A stretch of 64,000 nt of DNA from CAVDHB01 sp963608705 (GCA_963608705.1 CAVDHB010000035.1:1-64000); one strand, 5' to 3'; counted from the first letter of the stretch, positions 36,397-46,155 are shown. Numbers and translations are program-made. The notes: a model not told the origin generated them from the letters alone.

Positions 36397-36404
36397 TATA
36401 TTTG
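36397..36404 (+). promoter_or_regulatory. -7 box of the exported nitroreductase gene
   Basis: TATATTTG, 32 bases before the ATG at 36436. It is divergent from the manC -7 box 66 bases to the left. Confidence 0.5.
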
Positions 36405-36435
36405 CGGAAATACTAAAGATTAAAACATACCGAAT

Positions 36436-37038
36436 ATGAAAAAATTACTATTGGCAGGCTTGCTGCTCGTCTCTATGAGCTACGCCTGCGCACAAGAAGA
36501 ACGCATTCCACTCGGCGAACCTTCCGCCTCCAGAGGAGCAGACATTATGAAAGCGTTACGTGAACGCCAATCCACCCGTGAGTTCTCCACCAAAGACCTT
36601 TCCCACCAAGACCTCACCGACTTGCTCTGGGCAGCCAACGGATTCAATCGTCCCGACAAACGCACAGCACCCAGTGCCATGAACAAACAAGACATCGAGG
36701 TGTACGCCTGCACAGCTAAAGGTGCGTATCTCTATGACGCAAAAGGGAAACAATTGGTATTAGTGAACAAGGGTGACTTCCGCCAGGACATCGCCGGACG
36801 GCAAGCATCCGTGGCACAGGCACCTGTCATCCTCGTGTTAGTCAGCAATCATGGAGAATCCACCTGGACGGCGGAAGACGCAGGCATCGTCTCACAAAAC
36901 ATCTCCCTGTTCTGTGCCGGAGCCGGTCTCGGCACTGTAGCCAGAGGTTCCATGAACAAAGAAGCTTTACGCAAAGACTTGAAGCTCACAGAAAAACAAG
37001 CTTTGTTGCTCAATCATCCTGTGGGATATAAGAAATAA
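36436..37038 (+). CDS. Exported SagB/ThcOx-type nitroreductase
   Basis: A 200-residue FMN-dependent oxidoreductase domain. Family motifs are ALRERQSTREFS, LTDLLWAANGFNR and KRTAPSAMNKQ, and GLGTVARG near the C-terminus. An N-terminal signal peptide (LLLAGLLLVSMSYACAQ) sends it to the envelope, which is unusual because most nitroreductases are cytosolic. A cytosolic paralogue lies at 56571-57179. SagB-type relatives oxidise azolines in peptides, but no such partner is adjacent, so the substrate is open. Confidence 0.85.
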   Translation: MKKLLLAGLLLVSMSYACAQEERIPLGEPSASRGADIMKALRERQSTREFSTKDLSHQDLTDLLWAANGFNRPDKRTAPSAMNKQDIEVYACTAKGAYLYDAKGKQLVLVNKGDFRQDIAGRQASVAQAPVILVLVSNHGESTWTAEDAGIVSQNISLFCAGAGLGTVARGSMNKEALRKDLKLTEKQALLLNHPVGYKK

Positions 37039-37043
37039 CAATC

Positions 37044-37075
37044 GCAGCGTACTCGGAGGATTCCAAGTACGCTGC
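37044..37075. terminator. Terminator hairpin after the exported nitroreductase gene
   Basis: Ten-base arms GCAGCGTACT and AGTACGCTGC flank a 12-base loop. It lies just after the nitroreductase stop and before the end of the convergent GH2 gene. Confidence 0.65.
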
Positions 37076-37149
37076 TAAATTTACGCATTTTTCCAACGTT
37101 CTCCCAAGGAAAGGCAGATTCCCTTTCCAAGTTCTTCAAACGAATTATC

Positions 37150-39651
37150 TTATTTACTCTCTAATACAAGTTTTGCGGTTTTCACTCCTTTGGCGGAAGA
37201 TTGTATGGTAATCTGTCCGGGCTTGCCCTCCACAGACTGCACAATAGCCGTCATCATCCCATTAAACAAATGCATCTGAGGTTTCTGAAAAGACTCTAAA
37301 CACGTAGGGTCTCCATTCGCACCCGCACGGTATGTTCCCTTTCCAAACACCTTGAAAGACACCAACGCATTCGCATTCGGACACAAGTTACCATCCTTAT
37401 CCACCATCCGTACTGTGACAAAGCACAAATCTTTCCCATCAGCTGAGATTATCTTGCGGTCGGGAATGAGTTCCAAATGGTCGGGTTTCCCTGCCGTATG
37501 GATTTCCGTCTCCATTCGTTTGTTTCCCTGAGCGTCATAAGCCACAGCCTTTACAGTACCCGGCTCATACGTGGTATTCATCCACATCAGACGGTATCTC
37601 TTCTGCCGTTTCAACGCCTGTAAAGAATCGTTACTCCAGCTGTTTTCCATCGTTACAGAAAGATCCTTTGTACGCTTTCCCTGGCTTTTGCCATTGATAA
37701 ATAACTCCACGGTCGGGTAATTAGAATAGACAAAGACAGGCGTGGTCTTTCCTTCCCTCCCTTTCCAGTTCCAATGAGGCAGGATATGCAACGTTTCTTT
37801 CGGCGTGTTCCAGAAGCTACGATACAGGTAATAACGGTCTTTCGGCAGTCCGGCTAAATCCATGATGCCAAAATAAGAGGAATGCGAAGGCCAGTTTGTA
37901 TAATAAGGTGTAGGTTCCCCAAGATAGTCAAACCCCGTCCACACAAACTCGCCCATGTGATACGGCAACGTCTCATACAGAATGAAGTTGTCTTCAGGCA
38001 ATTCCGACCAGCTGCAACGCTCCAAGTCATACGAAGAGCATTGATTGTCCGGATACATCGCCATTGCTTTCCGCTCTACAGGGAACTTGTACACACCTCT
38101 CGAACTCACGGTGGAAGCCGTTTCTGTTCCCACAACCACACGCTGAGGTATCCGTTTGTATGCCTCCGGGATGACAAACCAACGGTAGTTGAAGCCTGGA
38201 ATATCCGACACCGCCATGAAATTATTCTTTGAAGTATAAGCAGCTTGATCTTCTCCGTTCGAACATGGACGTGTAGGATCTTCCCTGTGATAGATGTCCT
38301 TTATCATCTTGCATATCTTGGGTCCGTTCGCTCTTCCCTGGTCAGGCACCTCATTTCCAATACACCATATCATCACAGAAGGGTCATTGCGATAATGACG
38401 CACGACATTCACAATATCTTTTTCCACCCATTGGTCAAAATACTTGTGATACCCATTCTTCATCTTCCGAGTCTTCCATTCGTCAAAACTTTCCACCATC
38501 AGCATCATTCCCATTTCATTACAAGCTTGTACCAATTCCGGCGCCGGCATATTATGGGATGTACGAATCGCATTGGCTCCCATCTCTTTCAAAAGACGAA
38601 TCTGACGACGAATAGCCGCCATATTAACCGCCGCTCCCAAAGGTCCTAAGTCATGATGCAGACACACTCCTTTGAACATCGTTCGCTTGCCGTTCAAGAA
38701 AAAGCCTTTTCCCGGACGGACTTCAAGAGAACGAACCCCGAACACGGTAGTATAACAATCTTTTTCCTGTCCGTCTACATACACATAAGACAACGCACGA
38801 TACAGATTAGGATGTTCCGTATCCCAGAGAGCCGGATTCTTGACAACCATCGTCTGGTCTGTCAAGCTGTCATCATAAGCCGTCAGCGCACGTTCATCCT
38901 GCGCCACAACTTGTCCATCTTTATCCTTTAAGAGCGTCTTTACCTTTATACGTTCGACAGCTATTCCTTCAGGGATGGACACCTTGGTACGCACACGTAC
39001 TTTCGCATACGCAGTGTTCACCACTGGCGTAGTAATCTGTGTACCCCATACGGGAATGTGCACTCCATCCGTAATCACTAAATGCACATTGCGATAAAGC
39101 CCCGCACCGGGATACCACCGGGAAGCCTCCTCTTCATTCTGCAACCGAACTGCCAAGGTATTCTCCTCTCCGTTGGCATGCAACAAGTTGGAAACATCCA
39201 AATAAAAGGAATTATATCCGTAAGGCCAGAAGCCCGCTTTCTTTCCGTTGACATACACTTCCGCATGACTCATCGCTCCGTCAAAGACCAAAGTAGCCCG
39301 TTTTCCTTCCTTGTAATCTGGAGCCTTGAACTTCAGCCTGTACCATCCGGCACCCACGAAAGGCAATCCACCAGTACGTCCGGCCTGCGCTTGCGCCTCG
39401 GTTTGTCCGTCCTGCACAATGGCCATAAACTGCCGGTCGTTATTCTCGTTGAAAGGGCCGTAAATCGCCCAGTCATGCGGCACGGTGACCGATTGCCATT
39501 TTTTATCATTGAAATTGCTCTGTGAAGATGCCGGTGAATCTGTCCGAGTAAACTTCCATCCCTTCTCAAAAGTCACTTCTGAACGTTGAGCTTGCATCGC
39601 CCACGGTGTCATCAGAAAGGCTGAAAATACTAATAAATGTAGGTTATTCAT
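37150..39651 (-). CDS. Glycoside hydrolase family 2 enzyme, second copy type
   Basis: An 833-residue secreted GH2 exo-glycosidase. The signal peptide is LHLLVFSAFLMTPWAMQAQ. The jelly roll contains VTVPHDWAIYGPF and YVNGKKAGFWPYGYNSF. The TIM barrel holds the probable acid/base Glu434 in CIGNEVPD and the probable nucleophile Glu510 in VGTETAS, followed by FVWTGFDYLGEPTPYY. C-terminal Ig-like domains end VKTAKLVLESK. Motifs resemble beta-galactosidases. A -7 box TACCTTTG lies at 39675-39682 on the minus strand. A 61-base duplicate of its start and leader is found at 46095-46155. Confidence 0.9.
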   Translation of the reverse strand: MNNLHLLVFSAFLMTPWAMQAQRSEVTFEKGWKFTRTDSPASSQSNFNDKKWQSVTVPHDWAIYGPFNENNDRQFMAIVQDGQTEAQAQAGRTGGLPFVGAGWYRLKFKAPDYKEGKRATLVFDGAMSHAEVYVNGKKAGFWPYGYNSFYLDVSNLLHANGEENTLAVRLQNEEEASRWYPGAGLYRNVHLVITDGVHIPVWGTQITTPVVNTAYAKVRVRTKVSIPEGIAVERIKVKTLLKDKDGQVVAQDERALTAYDDSLTDQTMVVKNPALWDTEHPNLYRALSYVYVDGQEKDCYTTVFGVRSLEVRPGKGFFLNGKRTMFKGVCLHHDLGPLGAAVNMAAIRRQIRLLKEMGANAIRTSHNMPAPELVQACNEMGMMLMVESFDEWKTRKMKNGYHKYFDQWVEKDIVNVVRHYRNDPSVMIWCIGNEVPDQGRANGPKICKMIKDIYHREDPTRPCSNGEDQAAYTSKNNFMAVSDIPGFNYRWFVIPEAYKRIPQRVVVGTETASTVSSRGVYKFPVERKAMAMYPDNQCSSYDLERCSWSELPEDNFILYETLPYHMGEFVWTGFDYLGEPTPYYTNWPSHSSYFGIMDLAGLPKDRYYLYRSFWNTPKETLHILPHWNWKGREGKTTPVFVYSNYPTVELFINGKSQGKRTKDLSVTMENSWSNDSLQALKRQKRYRLMWMNTTYEPGTVKAVAYDAQGNKRMETEIHTAGKPDHLELIPDRKIISADGKDLCFVTVRMVDKDGNLCPNANALVSFKVFGKGTYRAGANGDPTCLESFQKPQMHLFNGMMTAIVQSVEGKPGQITIQSSAKGVKTAKLVLESK

Positions 39652-39668
39652 AAGTTTTTAATTGGTTA
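39608..39668. repeat. GH2 start region, source copy of a 61-base duplication
   Basis: This stretch spans the first 15 codons and the leader of the GH2 gene. It is identical over 61 bases to 46095-46155; similarity continues at a lower level for about 30 bases over the promoter. Confidence 0.85.
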
Positions 39669-39961
39669 TAGACGCAAAGGTAAGGAAAATAAGTGAGATT
39701 TAAACCTGTTGCGCAAAGTTATTAAAAAACAAAGATTTTAAGAAAGTGGTCTGAAAGGTGAGTGACCTATATGATTCAATACATTTACAGTTAGAAATCA
39801 ATTATATAAATTACAGTTTCTTAAAACAGAAGCTGTCCATCCACATTGACTATTGCATAGAAAATATGGACAGACAGACTACCGATATATAGTAAACGGA
39901 TTTGTCAGCTCTTTACCAATTTCATCATTCTTATTGTTTCTTTTGTCCGATACAAGTTCCG
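39669..39961. other. Intergenic region between the two GH2 genes
   Basis: AT-rich, without a recognisable gene. It holds the -7 box of the left GH2 gene at 39675-39682. An inverted repeat with 8-base arms (CTGTCCAT 39833-39840 and ATGGACAG 39866-39873) may form a weak hairpin after the right GH2 gene. Confidence 0.5.
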
Positions 39962-42955
39962 TTATTGATGAAGCCGCTCACGAAATTCCACCTCTACGAT
40001 GCGAAGTTCGCTGCGTGTCTTCTCGCCATCCTTTGCCTTTAACAAATCAAGTTCACCAGCTTGTGCCACTGCCACCTCGATGATTCCGCCAAAGGCATCC
40101 TTGTCTTGAGCAGCTCCTATCTGACGGATGGTAATGCGGTCACTCCATACGGGCCTGTCCGTGGTCAGATGAACGTATCCAAGACTTTTGGGAGTATTTC
40201 CACGCCATATTACAGTGTCGCCAGCCAATACCTCCAGCGGATAGCTGCGCTGACGCCATCCGGTCAGCTTGATGCAAATGTCATCAATCAGGGCACGACG
40301 CACCAACTTATAGGTTATCCAAGCGGTGGAACGACGACCATCATTCTTCCATTCGCTCAATTCATTGTCGTCAAAGCTTTTAGCCGCATCAACCTGGTTG
40401 CACCCGGCAAACACGCTGTCCACCTGCACATCCTGTGTCTTCATAGTGTAAGAGGATGTTAACGGTGTTTCGCCACGATCGAAGCGACTGGGTAGCTCGT
40501 CTCCCGGAACATAGGTGCTCAAACCATCCTTAATCTCTACAGGTACTGTGCTAAATGAAACCGTCTGTGTGCCTAATCCCTTGGCTGAAGCCGTGAGTGT
40601 AACTTTCCCGGCTTGCTCCATGGAGCGAAGTATCACTCTTGTCACCCCAGCTTCCACAGGCAGGCTTTTCGCCAACACATAGTTGTCTTTCGCTTGTGCT
40701 ACACCACCACGCCATTCGGCTGCGCCTTGAAGGTCAAAGCTAATCATATCATTGGCCAAAGGACAACGGTCTCCGTTCTTGTCGACAACCTCCACCTGTA
40801 CCATGGCAATGTCAGCTCCGTCCGCATGGGTTCCTTTCGGTCCTTGCATCAAGGTGAGCTTCAAATTGGCAGGTTCGCCCACGGTATGCTTAGAATAACT
40901 GCTCTCTCGTTTCCCCTCTTTGTTGTAAGAGACAGCTTCGATAGTTCCCTTTTCCCAACGGATGGAATCGAAAGTGAAAAGGAAGTGGTCACTACGCTTG
41001 CCAAATCCCTGCGACTTTCCGTTGACGAACAGTTCTACCTGTTCGCTGTTGGACACTACATAAACTGGTTTTACAGTTTGAGGAGTGTAGTTCCAATGTC
41101 CGATGATGTAGGTATGTGGTTTCTCTATGTCTACCCAGCCATCCCACATCACTTGATGGGCAAAAAAGGCGTCTTTGCGGATGCGCAACGGGTCTACAAC
41201 ACCGCTTATACGGTAGTTCATTTCACTTCGTCCATGGGTTTGTGTATCAGAGAAGACAATTTTCGCACCTCCGGAATTTACCCTTCTGCCTGTACCGGGA
41301 CGTTCTTGGTAAAGATCGTTCCAACGACGAACCAACTCGATGGCAAACTGATCGGAATTATGATTGTAGTCATCTGCGGGCTGGTTTTTATATAATGGCC
41401 CGGCTCCCTCCTTATGGAACGGATAGCTGTATTCATCCCAATATTTACGCAAGCCCTCATCCCGGCAATATTCTGTCTGTATCATGGGACTGTGTTCGCT
41501 CTTGTTCACATAAAGCATCTCTCCTCCGTATTCTGATTCACGGATGTCCAGCATCTCTCGTGAACCAATGGCACGTCCTCCATATGGGTCATAGAGGTCT
41601 CGAATCTGCCGCATCTCAATCATGTGTTCACGACTGATGGACTCATTACCCGACTCATAAAACAATATGCTTGGATTGTTGCGGTTGTAGATAATGGCAT
41701 CACGCATCAGCTCCTTGCGCTGTTCCCAACGACGGCCGTTGACATCACGTTCGGCATCGCCTGCTGGCATCATCTGAATAACTCCCACACGGTCGCACGA
41801 TTCTACATCCTGTTTCCAAGGTGTGATGTGCATCCATCTATAAAAATTACCGTTTCCTTCCATCATCAAGCCATTGGAATAGTCACTCATCCATGCAGGA
41901 ACACTCAATCCCACTCCGGGCCATTCGTTGCTGGAGCGTTGGGCATAGCCTTTCAACTGAATGACACGGTCGTTCAGCCATACCATGCCCTCACCGAAAC
42001 GAGTCTTACGGAAACCTGTGCGTGTAGCTACCTCGTCTACCGTTTTCCCATTCACTGTCAACAACGTCTTGACGGTATAGAGATACCCATAGCCCCAACT
42101 CCAGAAATGTATTTTGTCCAATGGCGATTCTGCCGCCACAGTGGCAGTCTTACCTGGCTTTATACGTACCGGAGTGTTGCCAAACCGAGCCACTCGCTTG
42201 CCGTCATAGTCATAAATTTCCACTAAATATCCTACGGACACCTGCTTTTCCGTTTCGTTTTTCACTTCCGACTCAGCATGGATTATCGCCTTCCGACTTG
42301 CCACATTGATGTCTTTGGCATATACATACACGCCTGTTGTTTGAAGATTGCTATATAAGGGCAGTGTCTGATACACTTTATTGGTGATATGCAACCATAC
42401 GTTCTTGGGAATTCCCCCATAGTTGGCGTTAAAGTTGCGGTCGTTCCACTGGAATCCACTACGGGTGGCACGTTCTTTGTACCGCCAATCATTGTCTGTG
42501 CGCACGGCGATGACGTTTTCTCCTTTATAATTGATGTAAGGAGTCAAGTCGAAGCCTACAGCCATCACACCGTTCTCGTGCAGTCCGATGTGCTTTCCGT
42601 TAATGTAGAAATCTGCACCTTGACGCACGCCTTCAAATTCTATAAATATTTTTTTCCCTTTGGCAGAGGCAGGCAGACGGAAGTGCTTGCGATACCATGC
42701 CACGGTATCAGTCATTTCCGCAATCCGCACTTTAAATGCCTCGTCTTCGTTGAAAGCACGCGGCAGGCTGATTCTCTTCCAATGACTATCTTTGTATTTG
42801 GGGTTATCCGCTCCCTTGGCATCTCCCACATGCAGTAACCATTGTGGATTGAAATTGTACTTTTCCCGAGTACCTGTATTCTGGGCAAAAATCTGCGTGA
42901 TTCCTATTAATAATAAGGATAGCAGCAGTGTGGTAACTTTAAGGCTTTTATTCAT
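39962..42955 (-). CDS. Large GH2 enzyme with C-terminal discoidin-like domain
   Basis: A 997-residue secreted GH2 glycosidase. The ATG at 42955 is chosen because it has an AAGGA ribosome site and precedes a normal signal peptide (VTTLLLSLLLIGITQIFAQ); an ORF extension runs through the promoter. The TIM barrel has the probable acid/base Glu438 in ESGNES and the probable nucleophile Glu495 in QTEYCRDE. After Ig-like domains, the C-terminal 150 residues (AKSFDDNELSEWKNDGRRS; AWITYKL; RSYPLEVLAGD) look like an F5/8 or CBM32-type galactose-binding fold, which may hold the enzyme on its polysaccharide. Candidate AraC-type operators lie upstream of its promoter. Confidence 0.88.
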   Translation of the reverse strand: MNKSLKVTTLLLSLLLIGITQIFAQNTGTREKYNFNPQWLLHVGDAKGADNPKYKDSHWKRISLPRAFNEDEAFKVRIAEMTDTVAWYRKHFRLPASAKGKKIFIEFEGVRQGADFYINGKHIGLHENGVMAVGFDLTPYINYKGENVIAVRTDNDWRYKERATRSGFQWNDRNFNANYGGIPKNVWLHITNKVYQTLPLYSNLQTTGVYVYAKDINVASRKAIIHAESEVKNETEKQVSVGYLVEIYDYDGKRVARFGNTPVRIKPGKTATVAAESPLDKIHFWSWGYGYLYTVKTLLTVNGKTVDEVATRTGFRKTRFGEGMVWLNDRVIQLKGYAQRSSNEWPGVGLSVPAWMSDYSNGLMMEGNGNFYRWMHITPWKQDVESCDRVGVIQMMPAGDAERDVNGRRWEQRKELMRDAIIYNRNNPSILFYESGNESISREHMIEMRQIRDLYDPYGGRAIGSREMLDIRESEYGGEMLYVNKSEHSPMIQTEYCRDEGLRKYWDEYSYPFHKEGAGPLYKNQPADDYNHNSDQFAIELVRRWNDLYQERPGTGRRVNSGGAKIVFSDTQTHGRSEMNYRISGVVDPLRIRKDAFFAHQVMWDGWVDIEKPHTYIIGHWNYTPQTVKPVYVVSNSEQVELFVNGKSQGFGKRSDHFLFTFDSIRWEKGTIEAVSYNKEGKRESSYSKHTVGEPANLKLTLMQGPKGTHADGADIAMVQVEVVDKNGDRCPLANDMISFDLQGAAEWRGGVAQAKDNYVLAKSLPVEAGVTRVILRSMEQAGKVTLTASAKGLGTQTVSFSTVPVEIKDGLSTYVPGDELPSRFDRGETPLTSSYTMKTQDVQVDSVFAGCNQVDAAKSFDDNELSEWKNDGRRSTAWITYKLVRRALIDDICIKLTGWRQRSYPLEVLAGDTVIWRGNTPKSLGYVHLTTDRPVWSDRITIRQIGAAQDKDAFGGIIEVAVAQAGELDLLKAKDGEKTRSELRIVEVEFRERLHQ

Positions 42956-42989
42956 CTTGTCCTTGAATTGGTTATTAATAAAACTGCCG

Positions 42990-42997
42990 CAAAGATA
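42990..42997 (-). promoter_or_regulatory. -7 box of the large GH2 gene
   Basis: TATCTTTG on the minus strand, 35 bases before the ATG at 42955. The tandem ACAAATGTTGA sites begin 25 bases further upstream. Confidence 0.55.
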
Positions 42998-43022
42998 TGG
43001 AGGATAAGGGAAATACAGGTGT

Positions 43023-43055
43023 ACAAATGTTGAAATGAGATAATACAAATGTTGA
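43023..43055. promoter_or_regulatory. Tandem direct repeat, candidate operator for the neighbouring AraC-type regulator
   Basis: ACAAATGTTGA occurs at 43023-43033 and 43045-43055, 22 bases (two helix turns) apart, just upstream of where the -33 element of the GH2 promoter would lie. A third copy, on the other strand, lies at 43080-43090 inside the end of the regulator gene. AraC-family activators typically bind such in-phase direct repeats next to the promoter. Confidence 0.6.
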
Positions 43056-43072
43056 AAACCAACTATTTATGT

Positions 43073-45952
43073 CTATTTCTCAACATTTGTACAACTTGCG
43101 GCGTATTCAGAAGGTTTCATGCCAAACTCTTTCTGAAAGCAACGGCTCATGTAAGAGACAGTTCCGAAACCCGACATATAAGCAGCTTCGCTTACACTTT
43201 TCCCTTGTTTTATCAGCAGAGCGGCACGCTCCAATCTTGTAGAGCGAATGAGATTAACAGGTGATTTCCCGATTACATTCATCAATTTACGGTAAAGACC
43301 TGTACGTTCCATTCCCATATCCAGGCTTAATTGCTCCACTGAATATTCGCTGTTGTTGATATTGCGCTCGATATACTCCAATGCCTTGTTTACAAACTGC
43401 TCGTCATTTTCCGAAAGAGAATGTATCTCATTTACTTCTTTTATCTTTTTGAGCGGTTCTTTTCTCACACTTCGTTCCTCTCCCAACTGTTTCTTGATAT
43501 TCAAGAGCAGGGAATATATGTCAAGTCTTCCGTTATGTTCGGCAATCACCTTCTCCGTGGACAGGTGATTGAAAAGCTCACTTACATCTTTAGCACAATT
43601 TTGAATCTGCTCATCTGCCATTTTCTCCTTTTTGCGATTCAAATAATGACGTATGAAGAAGAAGGCCACCGATACTGCCACCAAGAAATATAAGAAAAAA
43701 GCCACAGTAGATTCGTACCAAGCTGGTTCCCTATAAATATCGAGCGTCAGTGTCTTCTTACTCCATTGTCCGTTAGCGTTTGTGCAACGAAGATTGAGTG
43801 TATGATGTCCTTTGGGCAAGTCGGCAAAACTGATTCGATTCTGTCCGACCGGGAGATAAAACCATTTGTCTCTTTCTCCATACTTATAGGCAATTCTTGT
43901 TTTGGCAGCATAAAGAGGCCGCAAGGAGGAGAAGAATAGCTCAACATTCCGTTCATCAGGACGTAAGCTGATTTGAGAACATTCCACATCCACCAGATGA
44001 ATACTGTCATTTGATACATACGAAGATAAGCGCAATATAGGCTGGTCGTTACCGTGTTCAGTCAATATGTTCTCGTTTAAGATACTTATTTCTCCTTTTC
44101 CACCAATCAAGAAACGTCCGTCATCCGTTTTACACATACATTGCATACCGTTCAACTGGATTGCACGGTCATTCCCTTCTATTGTTGCCGTGCCATAGCT
44201 TTTCTCATCAAATAAATACAGCCTTCTTTGGGTCAATATCCATACACGCCCTTGACTGTCCGTTTGCAACCCTGTAATGTTCTCTCCTGTCAATCCTGCC
44301 TCGTGAGCCATTGATTGGGCTTTACCTTCACCTGTAAGACGGAACAGATTGCCAGAAACCGTGGCCAACCATACGGAACCAGTATGCGAGACGGATATAT
44401 AGGAGACATTTTCATTGGGAACTTGTCTTTGCATAGTGCCAGTGTCCAAATGATAAACATACATACCATTATTCTCAGTACCTAACAACAGTGTTCTTCC
44501 CTGTTTCTGGATAACATTCACAATTCCTACATTAGGCAGCTTGTGAAAAAGCTGTTTGTTTGAAATGTCATACTGATACAACCCGTCTGTAGTACCAATC
44601 CATAAGATGCCATTATCATACTCTAATGAATGAACAATACTCCCTTTCGACATGGTTACTACCTGCGTTGTGGAGGTCGCCATACCGTTTTTCATGTGTG
44701 TCATGACAATTCTATGATTGTCAATCACTAAGAAAAAGAGACCATAGCCTGGAGAATGTGCTATGATGGGGGAGACCTTTCCTCCGACAAATCCACTGTT
44801 AGTGTACAGCCTGGTCAATCGCCGTGTTTCTGTGTCGAAGTGATACAATCCTTGCCGTTGCTGACAAAACCATACATGATGACCTTTCATGGACAAAGCG
44901 GCTGGGGAAGCCAAGTGTATATCCTTGAAAGAAAGTGGAGGCAATACGAATTTCTCCGCATCATATTTGGCTGCATGAAACACCACTGAATAGGGATAAG
45001 TTGCCGCCACAAAAGCATTGCCGAACAGGTCTAATGCCATGTCACGATTCTGCAACATCATCGGCTGTTCCATGTTTTCAACTGCTTGCAGTGAAGTTGG
45101 AGACAGCACTTTGTAAGCTCGTATTTGGGTGGGAGTCATGCACCACAATAATTTTGTCCGGGAATCAAACGCCATTTTCTGTATACCTTGTACACCGTCA
45201 GAAAAATGTACGGGACTGTATTGCCCTGTACTTTTATCATATTCGTAAAGCCCCTTCCCAACAACCGAAAGCCACAACTTGTTTTTTGTGCCCGGTATAT
45301 CCAAAACGGCGGCGGGACCTCCTTCCGCAAAAGGCCAAGCAACGCCCTTGTAGTTTTTTGCGTTCTGAAAAAGAAGCGGACGAGTATGTTTTTGGAGCGC
45401 CCATACACAACCTGAGAAATCTTCATACATATAATGCACAGGTACATGACGCCCCTTGTAAACAGACGGAGTGAATCCTATACGCTTTCCGTTACGGTCA
45501 TAACAAAGTACCGAATTATTGGCAGCAATCCATAAGTATCCATTTTTGCCAACCAATATGTGGTCGATACTCCATGCGGAAATACGCTCGTCGGCAAATT
45601 TTTGTATGGCATAGTTCCTCTTGTCAATATAATAAAGTCCCCGCTTGGTTCCAAAATAGACTCGGTGTTTTTCCCTGTCCTCCGCAAGACAAGTGACGTA
45701 ATTGCTTTGCAACAAAGCTCCAGAAAGATAGCTATACCGAAAAACGCTGACCGAATAACCATCGTTACGATACAATCCACTGTCTTCCGTACCCATCCAT
45801 ACATATCCTTCGGTATCAACCAACACTTTATTGACATTCGTGGTCGGCAATTTTTCCTGAACGGGCAATATGGAGTATAATATATGTTGTGCTTTGACAG
45901 ACAGTGTACACAACAAATACATCAATATATAAACTATGGTTCTAAATCTCAT
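43073..45952 (-). CDS. HTCS-like sensor with AraC output but no kinase or receiver
   Basis: A 959-residue membrane-spanning regulator. It has a signal peptide, periplasmic propellers with repeats such as GYVWMGTEDSGLYRND and LLLGTENNGMYVY, a Y_Y_Y domain (FADLPKGHHTLNLRCTNANG), and one membrane helix near 745-770 (VAFFLYFLVAVSVAFFFI). A linker of about 80 residues leads to a C-terminal AraC domain (about 850-955; SVEQLSLDMGMERTGLYRKL, CFQKEFGMKPSEYA). No His-kinase (HELRTP), ATPase or receiver Asp motif is found in the linker. Signal must pass straight across the membrane to the DNA-binding part. It probably controls the two GH2 genes to its left. A -7 box TATATTTG lies at 45973-45980 on the minus strand. 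Confidence 0.88.
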   Translation of the reverse strand: MRFRTIVYILMYLLCTLSVKAQHILYSILPVQEKLPTTNVNKVLVDTEGYVWMGTEDSGLYRNDGYSVSVFRYSYLSGALLQSNYVTCLAEDREKHRVYFGTKRGLYYIDKRNYAIQKFADERISAWSIDHILVGKNGYLWIAANNSVLCYDRNGKRIGFTPSVYKGRHVPVHYMYEDFSGCVWALQKHTRPLLFQNAKNYKGVAWPFAEGGPAAVLDIPGTKNKLWLSVVGKGLYEYDKSTGQYSPVHFSDGVQGIQKMAFDSRTKLLWCMTPTQIRAYKVLSPTSLQAVENMEQPMMLQNRDMALDLFGNAFVAATYPYSVVFHAAKYDAEKFVLPPLSFKDIHLASPAALSMKGHHVWFCQQRQGLYHFDTETRRLTRLYTNSGFVGGKVSPIIAHSPGYGLFFLVIDNHRIVMTHMKNGMATSTTQVVTMSKGSIVHSLEYDNGILWIGTTDGLYQYDISNKQLFHKLPNVGIVNVIQKQGRTLLLGTENNGMYVYHLDTGTMQRQVPNENVSYISVSHTGSVWLATVSGNLFRLTGEGKAQSMAHEAGLTGENITGLQTDSQGRVWILTQRRLYLFDEKSYGTATIEGNDRAIQLNGMQCMCKTDDGRFLIGGKGEISILNENILTEHGNDQPILRLSSYVSNDSIHLVDVECSQISLRPDERNVELFFSSLRPLYAAKTRIAYKYGERDKWFYLPVGQNRISFADLPKGHHTLNLRCTNANGQWSKKTLTLDIYREPAWYESTVAFFLYFLVAVSVAFFFIRHYLNRKKEKMADEQIQNCAKDVSELFNHLSTEKVIAEHNGRLDIYSLLLNIKKQLGEERSVRKEPLKKIKEVNEIHSLSENDEQFVNKALEYIERNINNSEYSVEQLSLDMGMERTGLYRKLMNVIGKSPVNLIRSTRLERAALLIKQGKSVSEAAYMSGFGTVSYMSRCFQKEFGMKPSEYAASCTNVEK

Positions 45953-46094
45953 AAAGTCGTCTTAACGAATTGCAAATATACGCATATAGAATGAAAAATA
46001 AGAACAACCCTATCAATTTAACAAGAGATTTCATAGGTTACTATCACAGCCTGTAGATTATCTCAAATTAGGGTAGAAAAAATCATTCCACAGA

Positions 46095-46155
46095 GTCATC
46101 AGAAAGGCTGAAAATACTAATAAATGTAGGTTATTCATAAGTTTTTAATTGGTTA
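46095..46155 (-). pseudogene. Duplicated fragment of the GH2 start region
   Basis: The 61 bases are identical to 39608-39668 and carry, on the minus strand from the ATG at 46138, the first 15 codons (MNNLHLLVFSAFLMT) of the GH2 gene. After that the frame continues with unrelated residues (LWNDFF). The -7 box has decayed to a CAAAGGCA-like complement. It is a recombination scar beyond the regulator gene. Confidence 0.85.
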
